Shown here piece by piece: positions 1-8,040 of a DNA stretch of 64,000 bases. The position numbers and the translations under genes are program-made. The stretch is from Streptomyces inusitatus (GTDB lineage: Bacteria; Actinomycetota; Actinomycetes; Streptomycetales; Streptomycetaceae). The stretch lies in assembly GCF_014651115.1 (NCBI RefSeq), contig NZ_BMWG01000023.1, positions 1 to 64,000 of the forward strand, read 5' to 3'. How positions within the stretch are numbered: position 1 is the stretch's first letter; every line of letters starts with the position of its first letter. The notes beneath the pieces were generated by a model. The model was given only the letters and a program-made list of their open reading frames with translations. It ran no database searches and had not been told where the DNA came from.

Positions 1-1312
1 ACGCCCCGGGGGGGCCGCCCGGCGGGTGGCTCCCCGACACGGGCGCGGGCGGGGGGGGGGGGGGGGGGGGGGGGGGCGCCCCCCCCCGGACAACGGCCCG
101 CACCCTCGTGCGCACCCGCAGCACCCCACCCCCACCAGCACACCCCCCTTCCCACAGCCGCAAACACGCCACCACCCCCGCCCCCACCAACACCCCATTC
201 CGCACCCCCACCACCCCCACCCCCAGCACATCCCCCTCCACCACATGCGAGAACCAGATCGGAAACTCCAGCCCCGTCACCCCCGTGGCCCCCACCACCA
301 TCCCCACCGGCAGCGCCATCCTGCTCGCCCGGAACGTCATGCACACCGCCCCCAGCCCCACCAGCCACACCATGTACTGCGGGCTGATCACCCGGCTCGT
401 CGTGGTGAACAGCAGCACCCCGGTGAAGGCCGCGTCCGCCGCCGTCGCGGGACCGAAGACCCGCGCCCGCCACCGCCAGAGCAGCAGCCAGCCGAGCGCC
501 CCCGCCGCGAGCGCCAGGGCCAGCGCCGACACCAGCGGGACGTACGGGCCGAGGAACTCCACCGAGCCGTAGTGGAGCATCGCCCGTCCCTCCCACCCCA
601 GCCACCGGCCCGCGTGGAAGACCAGCGCCCCCAGCGACTCGACCTCCGTGCCCCGGTCCCGCTGCGCGGTCAGAAAGCCGAGCGAGCCGGGCATCGACAC
701 CAGGAACACCAGGGCCAGCCCGCCCGCCACGGCCGCCGCCGCCCCCACCGCCCGCCGGGTGACCGCCCCGCGCTCCAGCCCCGTCAGCAGCAGCACCGGC
801 CAGATCTTGAGCAGTACCCCGAACCCCGCCAGCGCCCCCAGCACCCGGGGCCTGCGGACCCCGGCCAGCAGTGCGGCCACCGCGACGGCGGTCACCATCA
901 GGTCGTAGCGGGCGTACACGGTGGGCCCGAGGAGCGGCACCCCGGCCGTCCACACCCACACCCCGCGCCGGTGCCGCCCGGCCCGGCCGCCCGCGTACCG
1001 CAGCAGCCCGTACACCAGCGCGTCGCAGGCCAGCGTCAGCAGATAGAAGGTCCCGGCGTAGCCGAGGAAGGGCAGCGGCACCGCGCCCGGGGCCAGGATC
1101 ACGAGGGCCGCGCCGGGCGGGTACTGCCAGGTCACGTCGGAGCGGGGGAAGACGCCGGTGCGCAGGATCTCGTACCAGCCCTGGTAGATCACCGAGACGT
1201 CGGCGGTGACATCGGGCCCGGGGTAGGGGACCGCCTTGAAGACGCACAGCAGCAGTGCCGTCCGGGTGAGGACCCACACCGCGAGCCGGGCACGGCCGGA
1301 GGCGTCCGTCAT
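1..1312 (-). CDS. GT87-type polyprenol-phosphate-mannose-dependent mannosyltransferase, 3' end missing
   Basis: The reading frame starts with ATG at 1312 and stays open to the window edge (about 437 codons seen). It encodes a polytopic membrane protein with many Leu/Val/Ala-rich segments. An acidic stretch early in the protein (DVSVIYQGWYEILRTG) and WQYPPGAAL resemble GT87/DUF2029 alpha-mannosyltransferases, which use polyprenyl-phosphate-mannose on the outer membrane face in PIM/lipoglycan synthesis. The neighbouring PimB-like gene, divergent across a 157-nt gap, fits that role. The last visible codons cross a run of 26 G (Pro codons on this strand) and become low-complexity, so the true C-terminus is unknown and the frame there may be unreliable. 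The family call is from motif recognition only. Confidence 0.72.
   Translation of the reverse strand, partial: MTDASGRARLAVWVLTRTALLLCVFKAVPYPGPDVTADVSVIYQGWYEILRTGVFPRSDVTWQYPPGAALVILAPGAVPLPFLGYAGTFYLLTLACDALVYGLLRYAGGRAGRHRRGVWVWTAGVPLLGPTVYARYDLMVTAVAVAALLAGVRRPRVLGALAGFGVLLKIWPVLLLTGLERGAVTRRAVGAAAAVAGGLALVFLVSMPGSLGFLTAQRDRGTEVESLGALVFHAGRWLGWEGRAMLHYGSVEFLGPYVPLVSALALALAAGALGWLLLWRWRARVFGPATAADAAFTGVLLFTTTSRVISPQYMVWLVGLGAVCMTFRASRMALPVGMVVGATGVTGLEFPIWFSHVVEGDVLGVGVVGVRNGVLVGAGVVACLRLWEGGCAGGGGVLRVRTRVRAVVRGGAPPPPPPPPPPAPVSGSHPPGGPPGA
51..76. repeat. 26-nt G homopolymer, followed by a run of 9 C
   Basis: Positions 51-76 are uninterrupted G; after CG at 77-78 there are nine C (79-87). 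The tract lies inside the minus-strand GT87 frame and encodes consecutive prolines. Such a long G run is exceptional even in a 72% GC genome. It could be a slippage hotspot or an assembly artefact. Confidence 0.9.
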
Positions 1313-1328
1313 GAGCGGCTCATCCATT

Positions 1329-1384
1329 CTTGTGGATCACGAGGTGCTTGTGGATCGCGAGATGGCTGGGGGAATCGCGAGGTG
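1329..1384. repeat. three imperfect 18-20 nt tandem repeats between divergent genes
   Basis: Copies at 1329-1346, 1347-1364 and 1365-1384 share the pattern CTTGTGGATCRCGAGRTG; the third is more diverged (GAATCGCGAGGTG). They fill the gap between the GT87 gene (minus) and the PimB-like gene (plus), where both promoters must lie. They could be binding-site iterons or neutral duplication. Confidence 0.6.
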
Positions 1385-1469
1385 CTCATGATGCGGCGCG
1401 GCTCCGGGCCGCCGCGATCGGACAGGGCCGTTCGGAGCCCCGCCCCGACTTCGGTACTGTCGGCGGACC

Positions 1470-2612
1470 ATGCACAAGACCTTGATCGTGACCAACGACT
1501 TCCCGCCCCGCCCCGGTGGAATCCAGGCGTTTCTGCACAATATGGCCCTCCGGCTGGACCCGGAGGAGCTGGTCGTCTACGCCTCCACCTGGAAGCGCGG
1601 CCGTGAGGGCGTGGACGCGACCGCGGCCTTCGACGCCGAGCAGCCCTTCACCGTGGTGCGCGACCGTACGACGATGCTGCTCCCCACCCCGCGCGTCACC
1701 CGCACGGCCGCCGGGCTGCTCCGCGAGCACGGCTGCGAGTCGGTGTGGTTCGGCGCGGCGGCCCCGCTCGGGCTGATGGGCCCGGCGCTGCGCCGGGCGG
1801 GCGCGCGCCGGCTGGTCGCCACCTCGCACGGCCACGAGGCGGGCTGGGCCCAGCTCCCCGCCTCCCGGCGGCTGCTGCGCCGGATCGGCGAGGGCACGGA
1901 CACGATCACCTATCTGGGGGAGTACACCCGCTCCCGGATCGCCGCCGCGCTGACCCCGGAGGCAGCCTCCCGCATGGTCCAGCTCCCGCCGGGCGTCGAC
2001 GAGAAGACCTTCCACCCGCACTCGGGCGGCGACGAGGTGCGCGAGCGGCTCGGCCTCAGCGACCGTCCCGTGGTGGTCTGCGTCTCCCGGCTGGTGCCGC
2101 GCAAGGGCCAGGACACCCTGATCCTGGCGATGCCCGAGATCCTGTCGAAGGTCCCGGAGACGGTGCTGCTGATCGTGGGCGGCGGACCGTACGAGGACGA
2201 TCTGCGCAAGCTCGCCCGGGAGACCGGGGTCGACGCCTCCGTGCGCTTCACCGGAGCGGTGCCCTGGGCCGAGCTGCCCGCCCACTACGGAGCCGGCGAC
2301 GTCTTCGCGATGCCCTGCCGCACCCGCCGGGGCGGTCTGGACGTGGAGGGTCTGGGCATCGTCTATCTGGAGGCCTCGGCCACCGGTCTGCCGGTCGTCG
2401 CCGGGGACTCGGGCGGGGCCCCGGACGCGGTGCTGGAGGGCGAGACCGGCTGGGTGGTACGCGGCGGTTCGGCCGGGGAGAGCGCCGAGCGGATCGTCGC
2501 ACTGCTCCAGGACCCGGAGCTGCGCCGCCGGATGGGCGAGCGGGGCCGTAGCTGGGTCGAGGAGAGATGGCGCTGGGACCTGCTGGCCGAGAAGTTGCGT
2601 ACGCTCCTCTGA
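1470..2612 (+). CDS. pimB: GT4 family glycosyltransferase, PimB-like phosphatidylinositol mannosyltransferase
   Basis: This 380-residue GT-B glycosyltransferase probably transfers mannose from GDP-mannose to phosphatidylinositol mannoside at the inner membrane face. The N-terminus has the GT4 loop NDFPPRPGGIQAFLHNM. The C-terminal half has VSRLVPRKGQD, VGGGPYEDDL and the nucleotide-sugar acidic region GLDVEGLGIVYLEASATGLP, with the E(x7)E arrangement of GT4 retaining enzymes. Length equals that of actinobacterial PimB' proteins. ATG at 1470 has no clear ribosome site; TACTGT at 1455-1460 is a possible -10, so the mRNA may have almost no leader. Context (GT87, FadD15, PlsC nearby) matches the mycobacterial pimB neighbourhood. 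Acceptor specificity is inferred. Confidence 0.8.
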   Translation: MHKTLIVTNDFPPRPGGIQAFLHNMALRLDPEELVVYASTWKRGREGVDATAAFDAEQPFTVVRDRTTMLLPTPRVTRTAAGLLREHGCESVWFGAAAPLGLMGPALRRAGARRLVATSHGHEAGWAQLPASRRLLRRIGEGTDTITYLGEYTRSRIAAALTPEAASRMVQLPPGVDEKTFHPHSGGDEVRERLGLSDRPVVVCVSRLVPRKGQDTLILAMPEILSKVPETVLLIVGGGPYEDDLRKLARETGVDASVRFTGAVPWAELPAHYGAGDVFAMPCRTRRGGLDVEGLGIVYLEASATGLPVVAGDSGGAPDAVLEGETGWVVRGGSAGESAERIVALLQDPELRRRMGERGRSWVEERWRWDLLAEKLRTLL

Positions 2613-2733
2613 AACCGGTCGGGCATCTGTACATGACACGGCGCTGAGCTGCGTAAAGCCATTTTCTGACGAGAATTCAGCCTCCTCGCCCCCAGGGATG
2701 GGCAGCAGGCCGGTTTTCGCCCATGATCTCTTC

Positions 2734-4353
2734 ATGACCTCATATCTGACGCGCCGTCATCTTCTGGGCGCCGCCGCCGTCCAGACCGCCGCCGTCCTCG
2801 GCTTCACCCGGGTCGGCCTCTCCTCCGCCTCCGCCGTGGAGCCTCCGGCCACCGAGCGCGCCCCCGCCGTCGTCATCGGCTCCGGGTACGGTGCGGCCGT
2901 CGCCGCGCTCCGCCTCGGCCAGGCCGGAATCCGTACCGTCGTCCTGGAGATGGGCCGGCTCTGGGACACCCCCGGCCCCGACGGAAAACTCTTCTGTCCC
3001 ACCATCAGGCCCGACCGGCGCTCGATGTGGTTCCGCACCCGCACCGAGGCCCCCCTCGCCTCCTTCCTCTGGCTCGATGTGGTCAACCGGAGGATCGACC
3101 CCTACCCGGGGGTGCTGGACCGCGTCGACCACGGCGACATGTCCGTCTACGTCGGCCGGGGCGTCGGCGGCGGCTCCCTGGTCAACGGGGGCATGGCCGT
3201 CACCCCGCCCCGCGACTACTTCTCCGAAGTCCTGCCGCAGGTCGACGCGGAGGGGATGTACGGCACCTTCTTCCCGCGCGCCCGCCGCATGCTCGGCGTC
3301 AACGACATCGACCCCGCCTGGTTCGAGTCCACCGAGTGGTACCGCTACTCCCGGGTCTCACGCGCCCACGCCCACCGGGCCGGACTGGACACCGTCTTCG
3401 TCCCCAACGTCTACGACTTCGACCACATGCGGCGCGAGGCCTCGGGCCAGGCCCCCAAGTCGGCGCTGGCCGGCGAGGTCCTCTACGGCAACAACCACGG
3501 CAAGCGCTCCGTCGACAAGACCTATCTCGCCGCCGCCGTCGCCACCGGCAATGTCACCATCGAGACGATGAGCCGGGCCCGTGCCATCCACCGGGGCCGC
3601 GAGGGATACGTCCTCACCGTCGACCGCTCCGACCTCGACGGAAAGGTGATCGAGACCAAGGAGATCGCCTGCACCCGGCTCTTCCTCGGCGCGGGCAGCC
3701 TCGGCACCACCGAACTCCTGCTGCGCGCCCGGGAGACCGGCGCGCTCCCCGAGCTGGACGCCGAGGTCGGCCGGGGCTGGGGGAACAACGGCAATGTGAT
3801 GACCGCCCGCGCCAACCACCTCTGGGACACCGTCGGAGCCCATCAGTCCACCATGCCGGTGATGGGCATCAACGACTGGAACAACCCGGCCAACCCCGTC
3901 TTCGCCGAGATAGCCCCGCTGCCGATGGGCCTCGAACACTGGATCAGCCTCTATCTGGCGATCACCAAGAACCCGGAGCGCGGCCACTTCACCTACGACC
4001 CGGCGACCGACTCCGCCAGGCTCAACTGGCACCGCTCGCAGAGCGAGCCATCGGTCAGGGCCGCCAAGTCCCTCTTCGACCGGATCAACCGGGTCAACGG
4101 CACCGTCTACCGCCACGACCTCTTCGGCGGCAACCGGGCCTTCGCCGACGACTTCACCTACCACCCGCTCGGCGGCTGTGTGCTCGGCCGGGCCACCGAC
4201 GGCTACGGCCGGGCCAAGGGACACCCGGGGCTGTATGTCGTGGACGGCTCGCTGGTGCCCGGCTCCATCGGGGTCAACCCCTTCGTCACCATCACCGCCC
4301 TCGCCGAGCGGAACATGGAACGGATCATCCAGCAGGACATCGCGGCGGCGTGA
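2734..4353 (+). CDS. choA: cholesterol oxidase, secreted GMC-type flavoenzyme
   Basis: The protein (539 aa from ATG 2734) closely resembles Streptomyces class I cholesterol oxidase, which oxidises and isomerises cholesterol to cholest-4-en-3-one using non-covalent FAD. The N-terminus TSYLTRRHLLGAAAV is a twin-arginine signal, so export by Tat is likely. The FAD site is VIGSGYGAAVAALRLG, followed by GRGVGGGSLVNGG. The three catalytic residues of the family are present: Glu392 (VFAEIAP), His477 (YHPLGGC) and Asn515 (GVNPFVTI), with the usual spacings. An in-frame ATG at 2698 would put 12 residues before the signal peptide and is less likely. A strong hairpin follows the stop codon. Confidence 0.93.
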   Translation: MTSYLTRRHLLGAAAVQTAAVLGFTRVGLSSASAVEPPATERAPAVVIGSGYGAAVAALRLGQAGIRTVVLEMGRLWDTPGPDGKLFCPTIRPDRRSMWFRTRTEAPLASFLWLDVVNRRIDPYPGVLDRVDHGDMSVYVGRGVGGGSLVNGGMAVTPPRDYFSEVLPQVDAEGMYGTFFPRARRMLGVNDIDPAWFESTEWYRYSRVSRAHAHRAGLDTVFVPNVYDFDHMRREASGQAPKSALAGEVLYGNNHGKRSVDKTYLAAAVATGNVTIETMSRARAIHRGREGYVLTVDRSDLDGKVIETKEIACTRLFLGAGSLGTTELLLRARETGALPELDAEVGRGWGNNGNVMTARANHLWDTVGAHQSTMPVMGINDWNNPANPVFAEIAPLPMGLEHWISLYLAITKNPERGHFTYDPATDSARLNWHRSQSEPSVRAAKSLFDRINRVNGTVYRHDLFGGNRAFADDFTYHPLGGCVLGRATDGYGRAKGHPGLYVVDGSLVPGSIGVNPFVTITALAERNMERIIQQDIAAA

Positions 4354-4359
4354 GAAGAG

Positions 4360-4395
4360 AGGAAGGGTCCGGGGCGGCGGCCCCGGACCCTTCCT
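4360..4395. terminator. bidirectional terminator between choA and fadD15
   Basis: A perfect 15-bp stem (4360-4374 with 4381-4395) closes a 6-nt CGGCGG loop. It lies between the convergent ends of the cholesterol oxidase (stop at 4353) and acyl-CoA ligase (stop at 4411) genes, so it can serve both. Confidence 0.88.
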
Positions 4396-4410
4396 CCCGT
4401 ATGTGTACGG

Positions 4411-6228
4411 TCAGCCGCGCCCGCCGGACGAGTCCGTCCGGTAGATCGCCTCGATCTCGTCCGCGAAGTCCTTCGCCACCACATTCCGCTTCAGCTTCAG
4501 CGACGGCGTGATGTGACCGGCCTCCTCGGTGAAGGACGAGGAGAGCACCCGGAACTTGCGCACCGACTCCGCCTTGGAGACGGCCGCGTTCCCGTCGTCC
4601 ACCGCCCGCTGCACCTCGGCCAGCAGCTCCGGATCGTCGCGCAGCGTGGCCGCCGTCGACCCCGCCGGCTTGCCGCGCCCGGCGGCCCACCGGCCGAGGA
4701 ACTCCTCGTCCAGGGTGATCAGCGCTCCCACGAACGGCCGCCCGTCGCCCACCACCATGCACTCCGCCACCAGCGCGTGCGCCCGGATACGGTCCTCGAT
4801 CACCGCCGGAGCGACGTTCTTGCCGCCCGCCGTGACCAGGATCTCCTTCTTCCGGCCGGTGATCGCGAGATAGCCGTCCTCGTCCAGGGTGCCGATGTCC
4901 CCGGTGTGGAACCACCCGTCGGCCAGCGCCTCGGCGGTCGCCTCCGGGTTCTTCCAGTACTCCTTGAACAGATGCTCGCCGTGCAGCAGCACCTCACCGT
5001 CGTCCGCGATCCGCACCACCGAGCCGGGCAGCGGCTGGCCGACCGTGCCGATCTTCTGCCGGTCCGGCGGATTGAACGCGGTCGCCGCGCAGGACTCGGT
5101 CAGCCCGTACCCCTCCAGCACCGTGAAACCGACGCCCCGGAAGAAGTGCCCCAGCCGCTCGCCCAGCGGAGCGCCGCCCGAGATCGCGTGCTCGATCCGC
5201 CCGCCGAGGACCGCCCGCATCTTGCTGTAGACCAGCTTGTCGAAGATCCGGTGCTTGATCCGCAGCCCCAGCGAGGGCCCCCGCGCGCCGTCCATCGCCC
5301 GGCTGTAGTCGATCGCCGTCTGCGCGGCCTTGTCGAAGATCTTGCCCTTGCCGTCGGCCTGCGCCTTGGAGCGCGCCCCGTTGTAGACCTTCTCGAAGAC
5401 CCTCGGCACGCCCAGGATCAGCGTCGGCTGGAAGGTCGCCAGATCGTCGGTGAGATTCCGGATGTCCGCGACACAGCCCAGCCTGATCGGGGCCATGATC
5501 GCGGCCACCTCGACCAGCCGGCCGAAGACATGGGCGGCGGGCAGGAACAGCAGCACCGAGCACTCACCGGTGCGGAAGAGCGGCTTGAGCCGCTCCACCG
5601 CGTTGCCGCACTCGGCGAAGAAGCTCCGATGGGTCAGCACACAGCCCTTGGGCCGGCCCGTGGTGCCCGAGGTGTAGACGATCGTCGCCGGATCGTCCGC
5701 CTTGGCGACCGCGCTCCGCTCGTCCACGGTCGCGTCCGGGACCTCCGCGCCCGTGGCGACCAGATGATCCACCGCGCCCGACTCGATCTGCCAGACCTCG
5801 CGCAGCTCCGGCAGCCCCCCGCGCACCGACTCCACGGCGGCGGCGTGCGCGTCGCTCTCCACGATCGCCGCGACCGCGCCCGAGTCCGAGAGGATCCACG
5901 AGACCTGCTCCGCCGAGCTGGTCTCGTACACCGGCACGGTCACCGCACCGGCGCTCCAGATCGCGAAGTCCAGCAGCACCCACTCGTACCGCGTACGGGA
6001 CATCAGGGCCACCCGGTCCCCGGGCCGCACCCCCGCCGCGATGATGCCCTTGGCCGCCGCGCGCACCTCGGCGAGGAACTCGACGGAGGTGACATCGGTC
6101 CAGACGCCGCCGACCTTCCGTCCCACCACCGCCACATCGGGGTGCTGGGCGGCATTGCGGCGGATCAGATCCGTCAGATTGCCGTCCGAAGGGACCTCGT
6201 ACAGGGCCGGAAGGCTGAACTCGCGCAA
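4411..6228 (-). CDS. fadD15: long-chain fatty-acid-CoA ligase, FadD15-type
   Basis: A 605-residue AMP-forming ligase that activates long-chain fatty acids to acyl-CoA. The ANL-superfamily motifs are present in order: the P-loop VYTSGTTGRPKGC, GYGLTESCA, the ATP/ribose-binding GWFHTGDIG and the hinge/C-terminal GRKKEILVTAGGKN. Length and the N-terminal form (LYEVPSDGNLTDLIRRN) match the actinobacterial FadD15 group. The start is TTG at 6228, preceded on the coding strand by GAGGAG about 9 nt upstream. It is convergent with cholesterol oxidase. The substrate class is inferred from the family. Confidence 0.9.
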   Translation of the reverse strand: MREFSLPALYEVPSDGNLTDLIRRNAAQHPDVAVVGRKVGGVWTDVTSVEFLAEVRAAAKGIIAAGVRPGDRVALMSRTRYEWVLLDFAIWSAGAVTVPVYETSSAEQVSWILSDSGAVAAIVESDAHAAAVESVRGGLPELREVWQIESGAVDHLVATGAEVPDATVDERSAVAKADDPATIVYTSGTTGRPKGCVLTHRSFFAECGNAVERLKPLFRTGECSVLLFLPAAHVFGRLVEVAAIMAPIRLGCVADIRNLTDDLATFQPTLILGVPRVFEKVYNGARSKAQADGKGKIFDKAAQTAIDYSRAMDGARGPSLGLRIKHRIFDKLVYSKMRAVLGGRIEHAISGGAPLGERLGHFFRGVGFTVLEGYGLTESCAATAFNPPDRQKIGTVGQPLPGSVVRIADDGEVLLHGEHLFKEYWKNPEATAEALADGWFHTGDIGTLDEDGYLAITGRKKEILVTAGGKNVAPAVIEDRIRAHALVAECMVVGDGRPFVGALITLDEEFLGRWAAGRGKPAGSTAATLRDDPELLAEVQRAVDDGNAAVSKAESVRKFRVLSSSFTEEAGHITPSLKLKRNVVAKDFADEIEAIYRTDSSGGRG

Positions 6229-6500
6229 GACTGCTGCTCCTCATCGGGCGCCGGCGCCACGGCTCTGTGTGTGATGCACCGGTTTGCGGTCCAAGATCGG
6301 GCAGATGCTCGTCCAGAGGCGAGCACGGCGGAACTGCCCGGACGTTACCCACCAGTACCGCTTACGGATAGGGGGCTCCGGCCAGATGTTCTCTGCGTCA
6401 CACGTGTATGACAGTACTTCGCGCAGGGTAGTCCACACCCCCGCTCCGCAGGAAGAACGACCGGCCCGCACCCTCTGTCCAGCGGTGTGACGGGCGACAG
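6229..6500. other. intergenic region upstream of fadD15, no gene seen
   Basis: No coding frame here has a credible start or composition. The region should hold the fadD15 promoter. The only structure noticed is the 8-bp palindrome ACACGTGT at 6400-6407 inside a near-symmetric TCACACGTGTATGA, a possible operator half-site pair. The MITE-like element begins directly to the right. Confidence 0.5.
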
Positions 6501-6674
6501 GGAGTGTCTTCGGAGTGGCGTCGTCCTCCCGTAGGGAGGGTCTGGCGGGGTCTGGTGCGTGCGATCGCAAGGCGGAGGAGGGAGTCGACGCGGAGCGTCG
6601 GCGACCGACGACAACGCGGCGAGCGTGCGTGCCAGGGCACGACAGGCAGGCGAGACTTCGAAGACACGACCTAG
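6501..6674. mobile_element. MITE-like repeat, copy A (170 nt plus CTAG)
   Basis: Begins GGAGTGTCTTCGGAGT and ends with the inverted counterpart (CTTCGAAGACACGAC) followed by CTAG. A second copy in the same orientation lies at 14041-14244. Inside is a short hairpin CCTCCC-GTA-GGGAGG that in the other copy is CCGCCC-GTA-GGGCGG, a compensated change. There is no open reading frame of its own. Inverted ends and a CTAG flank suggest a non-autonomous element mobilised by an IS5-like transposase; this is inference. The right end touches the promoter of the next gene. Confidence 0.75.
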
Positions 6675-6684
6675 GGTGATCGGC

Positions 6685-7461
6685 ATGCGAGGCACCCGAG
6701 TGAATGTGGTCAGTGATGTGCACGGCAATGTCCAGGATCTCGCCCGCGCGGGCGAAGGCGCGGACGCGCTGATCTGTCTCGGCGATCTGATCCTCTTCCT
6801 CGACTACGCCGACCACTCGCGCGGGATCTTCCCCGATCTCTTCGGCGTCGAGAACGCCGACCTCATCGTCTCCCTGCGCACCGCCCGCCGCTTCGAGGAG
6901 GCCCGCGAGCTGGGCCGCCGCCTCTGGGCCGAGCTCGACGTGGACCGCGACACCGCCATCGAGTCCGCCGTCCGCGTCCAGTACGCCGAACTCTTCGCCG
7001 CCTTCCCCACCCCCACCTACGCCACCTACGGCAACGTCGACATCCCCGCTCTCTGGCCGGAGTACGTCCGCCCCGGCACCACCGTCCTCGACGGCGAGCG
7101 CGCGGAGATCGGCGGTCTGGTCTTCGGTTTCGTCGGCGGCGGGCTGAGCACCCCCATGCGCACGCCCTACGAGATCTCCGACGAGGAGTACGCCGCCAAG
7201 GTCGAGGCCCTCGGCGAGGTCGACGTCCTCTGTTCGCACATCCCGCCCGAGGTCCCCGAGCTGACCTACGACACCGTCGCCCGCCGCTTCGAACGCGGCA
7301 GCCCCGCCCTCCTGGACGCCATCCACCGCACCCGCCCCCGCTACGCCCTCTTCGGCCATGTCCACCAGCCGCTCGCCGCCCGTATGCGCGTCGGCGCGAC
7401 GGAGTGCGTGAACGTCGGCCACTTCGCCTCCACCGGCCGGCCCTGGACCCTGGCCTGGTGA
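6685..7461 (+). CDS. calcineurin-like metallophosphoesterase
   Basis: A 258-residue metallophosphoesterase. Metal-binding blocks appear in order: SDVHGN (D-x-H), GDLILF, YGNVD (in the place of GNHD), SHIPPE and FGHVHQP. The substrate is not evident. ATG 6685 is preferred because the frame upstream of it translates the MITE-like repeat. TAGGGT (6672-6677) sits 7 nt before this ATG, the spacing of a leaderless -10 element; it is built from the CTAG flank of the repeat. It is not tightly linked to the next gene (132-nt gap). Confidence 0.82.
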   Translation: MRGTRVNVVSDVHGNVQDLARAGEGADALICLGDLILFLDYADHSRGIFPDLFGVENADLIVSLRTARRFEEARELGRRLWAELDVDRDTAIESAVRVQYAELFAAFPTPTYATYGNVDIPALWPEYVRPGTTVLDGERAEIGGLVFGFVGGGLSTPMRTPYEISDEEYAAKVEALGEVDVLCSHIPPEVPELTYDTVARRFERGSPALLDAIHRTRPRYALFGHVHQPLAARMRVGATECVNVGHFASTGRPWTLAW

Positions 7462-7593
7462 CCTCGCCCGGCCCCGGGTCCGGCCCCGGGCCGGGCCCCA
7501 GGGCTGCGGCCCGGCCGCCGGGCGGGGCGCGATAGCCTGCACACCACACCATTCATCCCCAGGGCAGTACCGCACTGTTGAGGAGCCGCAGCG

Positions 7594-8040
7594 ATGGCGG
7601 AACACACCAGCTCAAGCATCACCATCGAAGCGGCGCCGGCCGACGTCATGGGAGTGATCTCCGACTTCGACCGCTACCCCGACTGGACCGGCGAAGTGAA
7701 GCAGGCCGAGGTCATCTCCCGGGACGGCCAGGGCCGCGCCGAGCAGGTCAGGCTTGTCCTGGACGCCGGAGCCATCAAGGACGACCACACCCTCGCGTAC
7801 ACCTGGAACGGCGCCAACGAGGTCAGCTGGACCCTGGTCAAGTCCCAGATGCTGCGCGCCATCGACGGCTCGTACACCCTCACCCCCGTCGGCGGCGACC
7901 GCACCGAGGTCACCTACCGGCTCACCGTCGACGTCAAGATCCCCATGCTCGGCATGATCAAGCGCAAGGCCGAGAAGGTCATCATCGACCGGGCCCTGGA
8001 CGGCCTGAAAAAGCGCGTCGAGAGCGGACCCGCCGCCTGA
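7594..8040 (+). CDS. SRPBCC-family (polyketide cyclase/START-like) protein
   Basis: A 148-residue single-domain protein of the SRPBCC fold. It begins SSSITIEAAPADVMGVISDFDRYPDW, the classic first strand and helix of polyketide cyclase/dehydrase and lipid-transfer members, and ends in the long C-terminal helix (IIDRALDGLKKRVESG). Members bind hydrophobic ligands in a central cavity; no ligand can be assigned. GAGGAG precedes ATG 7594. Its stop overlaps the ArsA-like start (TGATG), so the two are almost certainly co-translated. The same pair, SRPBCC plus ArsA-like ATPase, occurs in mycobacteria near fadD15 and plsC (TB16.3/Rv2184c region). Confidence 0.85.
   Translation: MAEHTSSSITIEAAPADVMGVISDFDRYPDWTGEVKQAEVISRDGQGRAEQVRLVLDAGAIKDDHTLAYTWNGANEVSWTLVKSQMLRAIDGSYTLTPVGGDRTEVTYRLTVDVKIPMLGMIKRKAEKVIIDRALDGLKKRVESGPAA

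Noticed and set aside
26..1606. Long plus-strand frame over the GT87 gene
   Set aside because: It is the complement of the minus-strand gene, rich in Pro, His, Arg and Gln, and extends into the PimB gene in another frame. No ribosome site.
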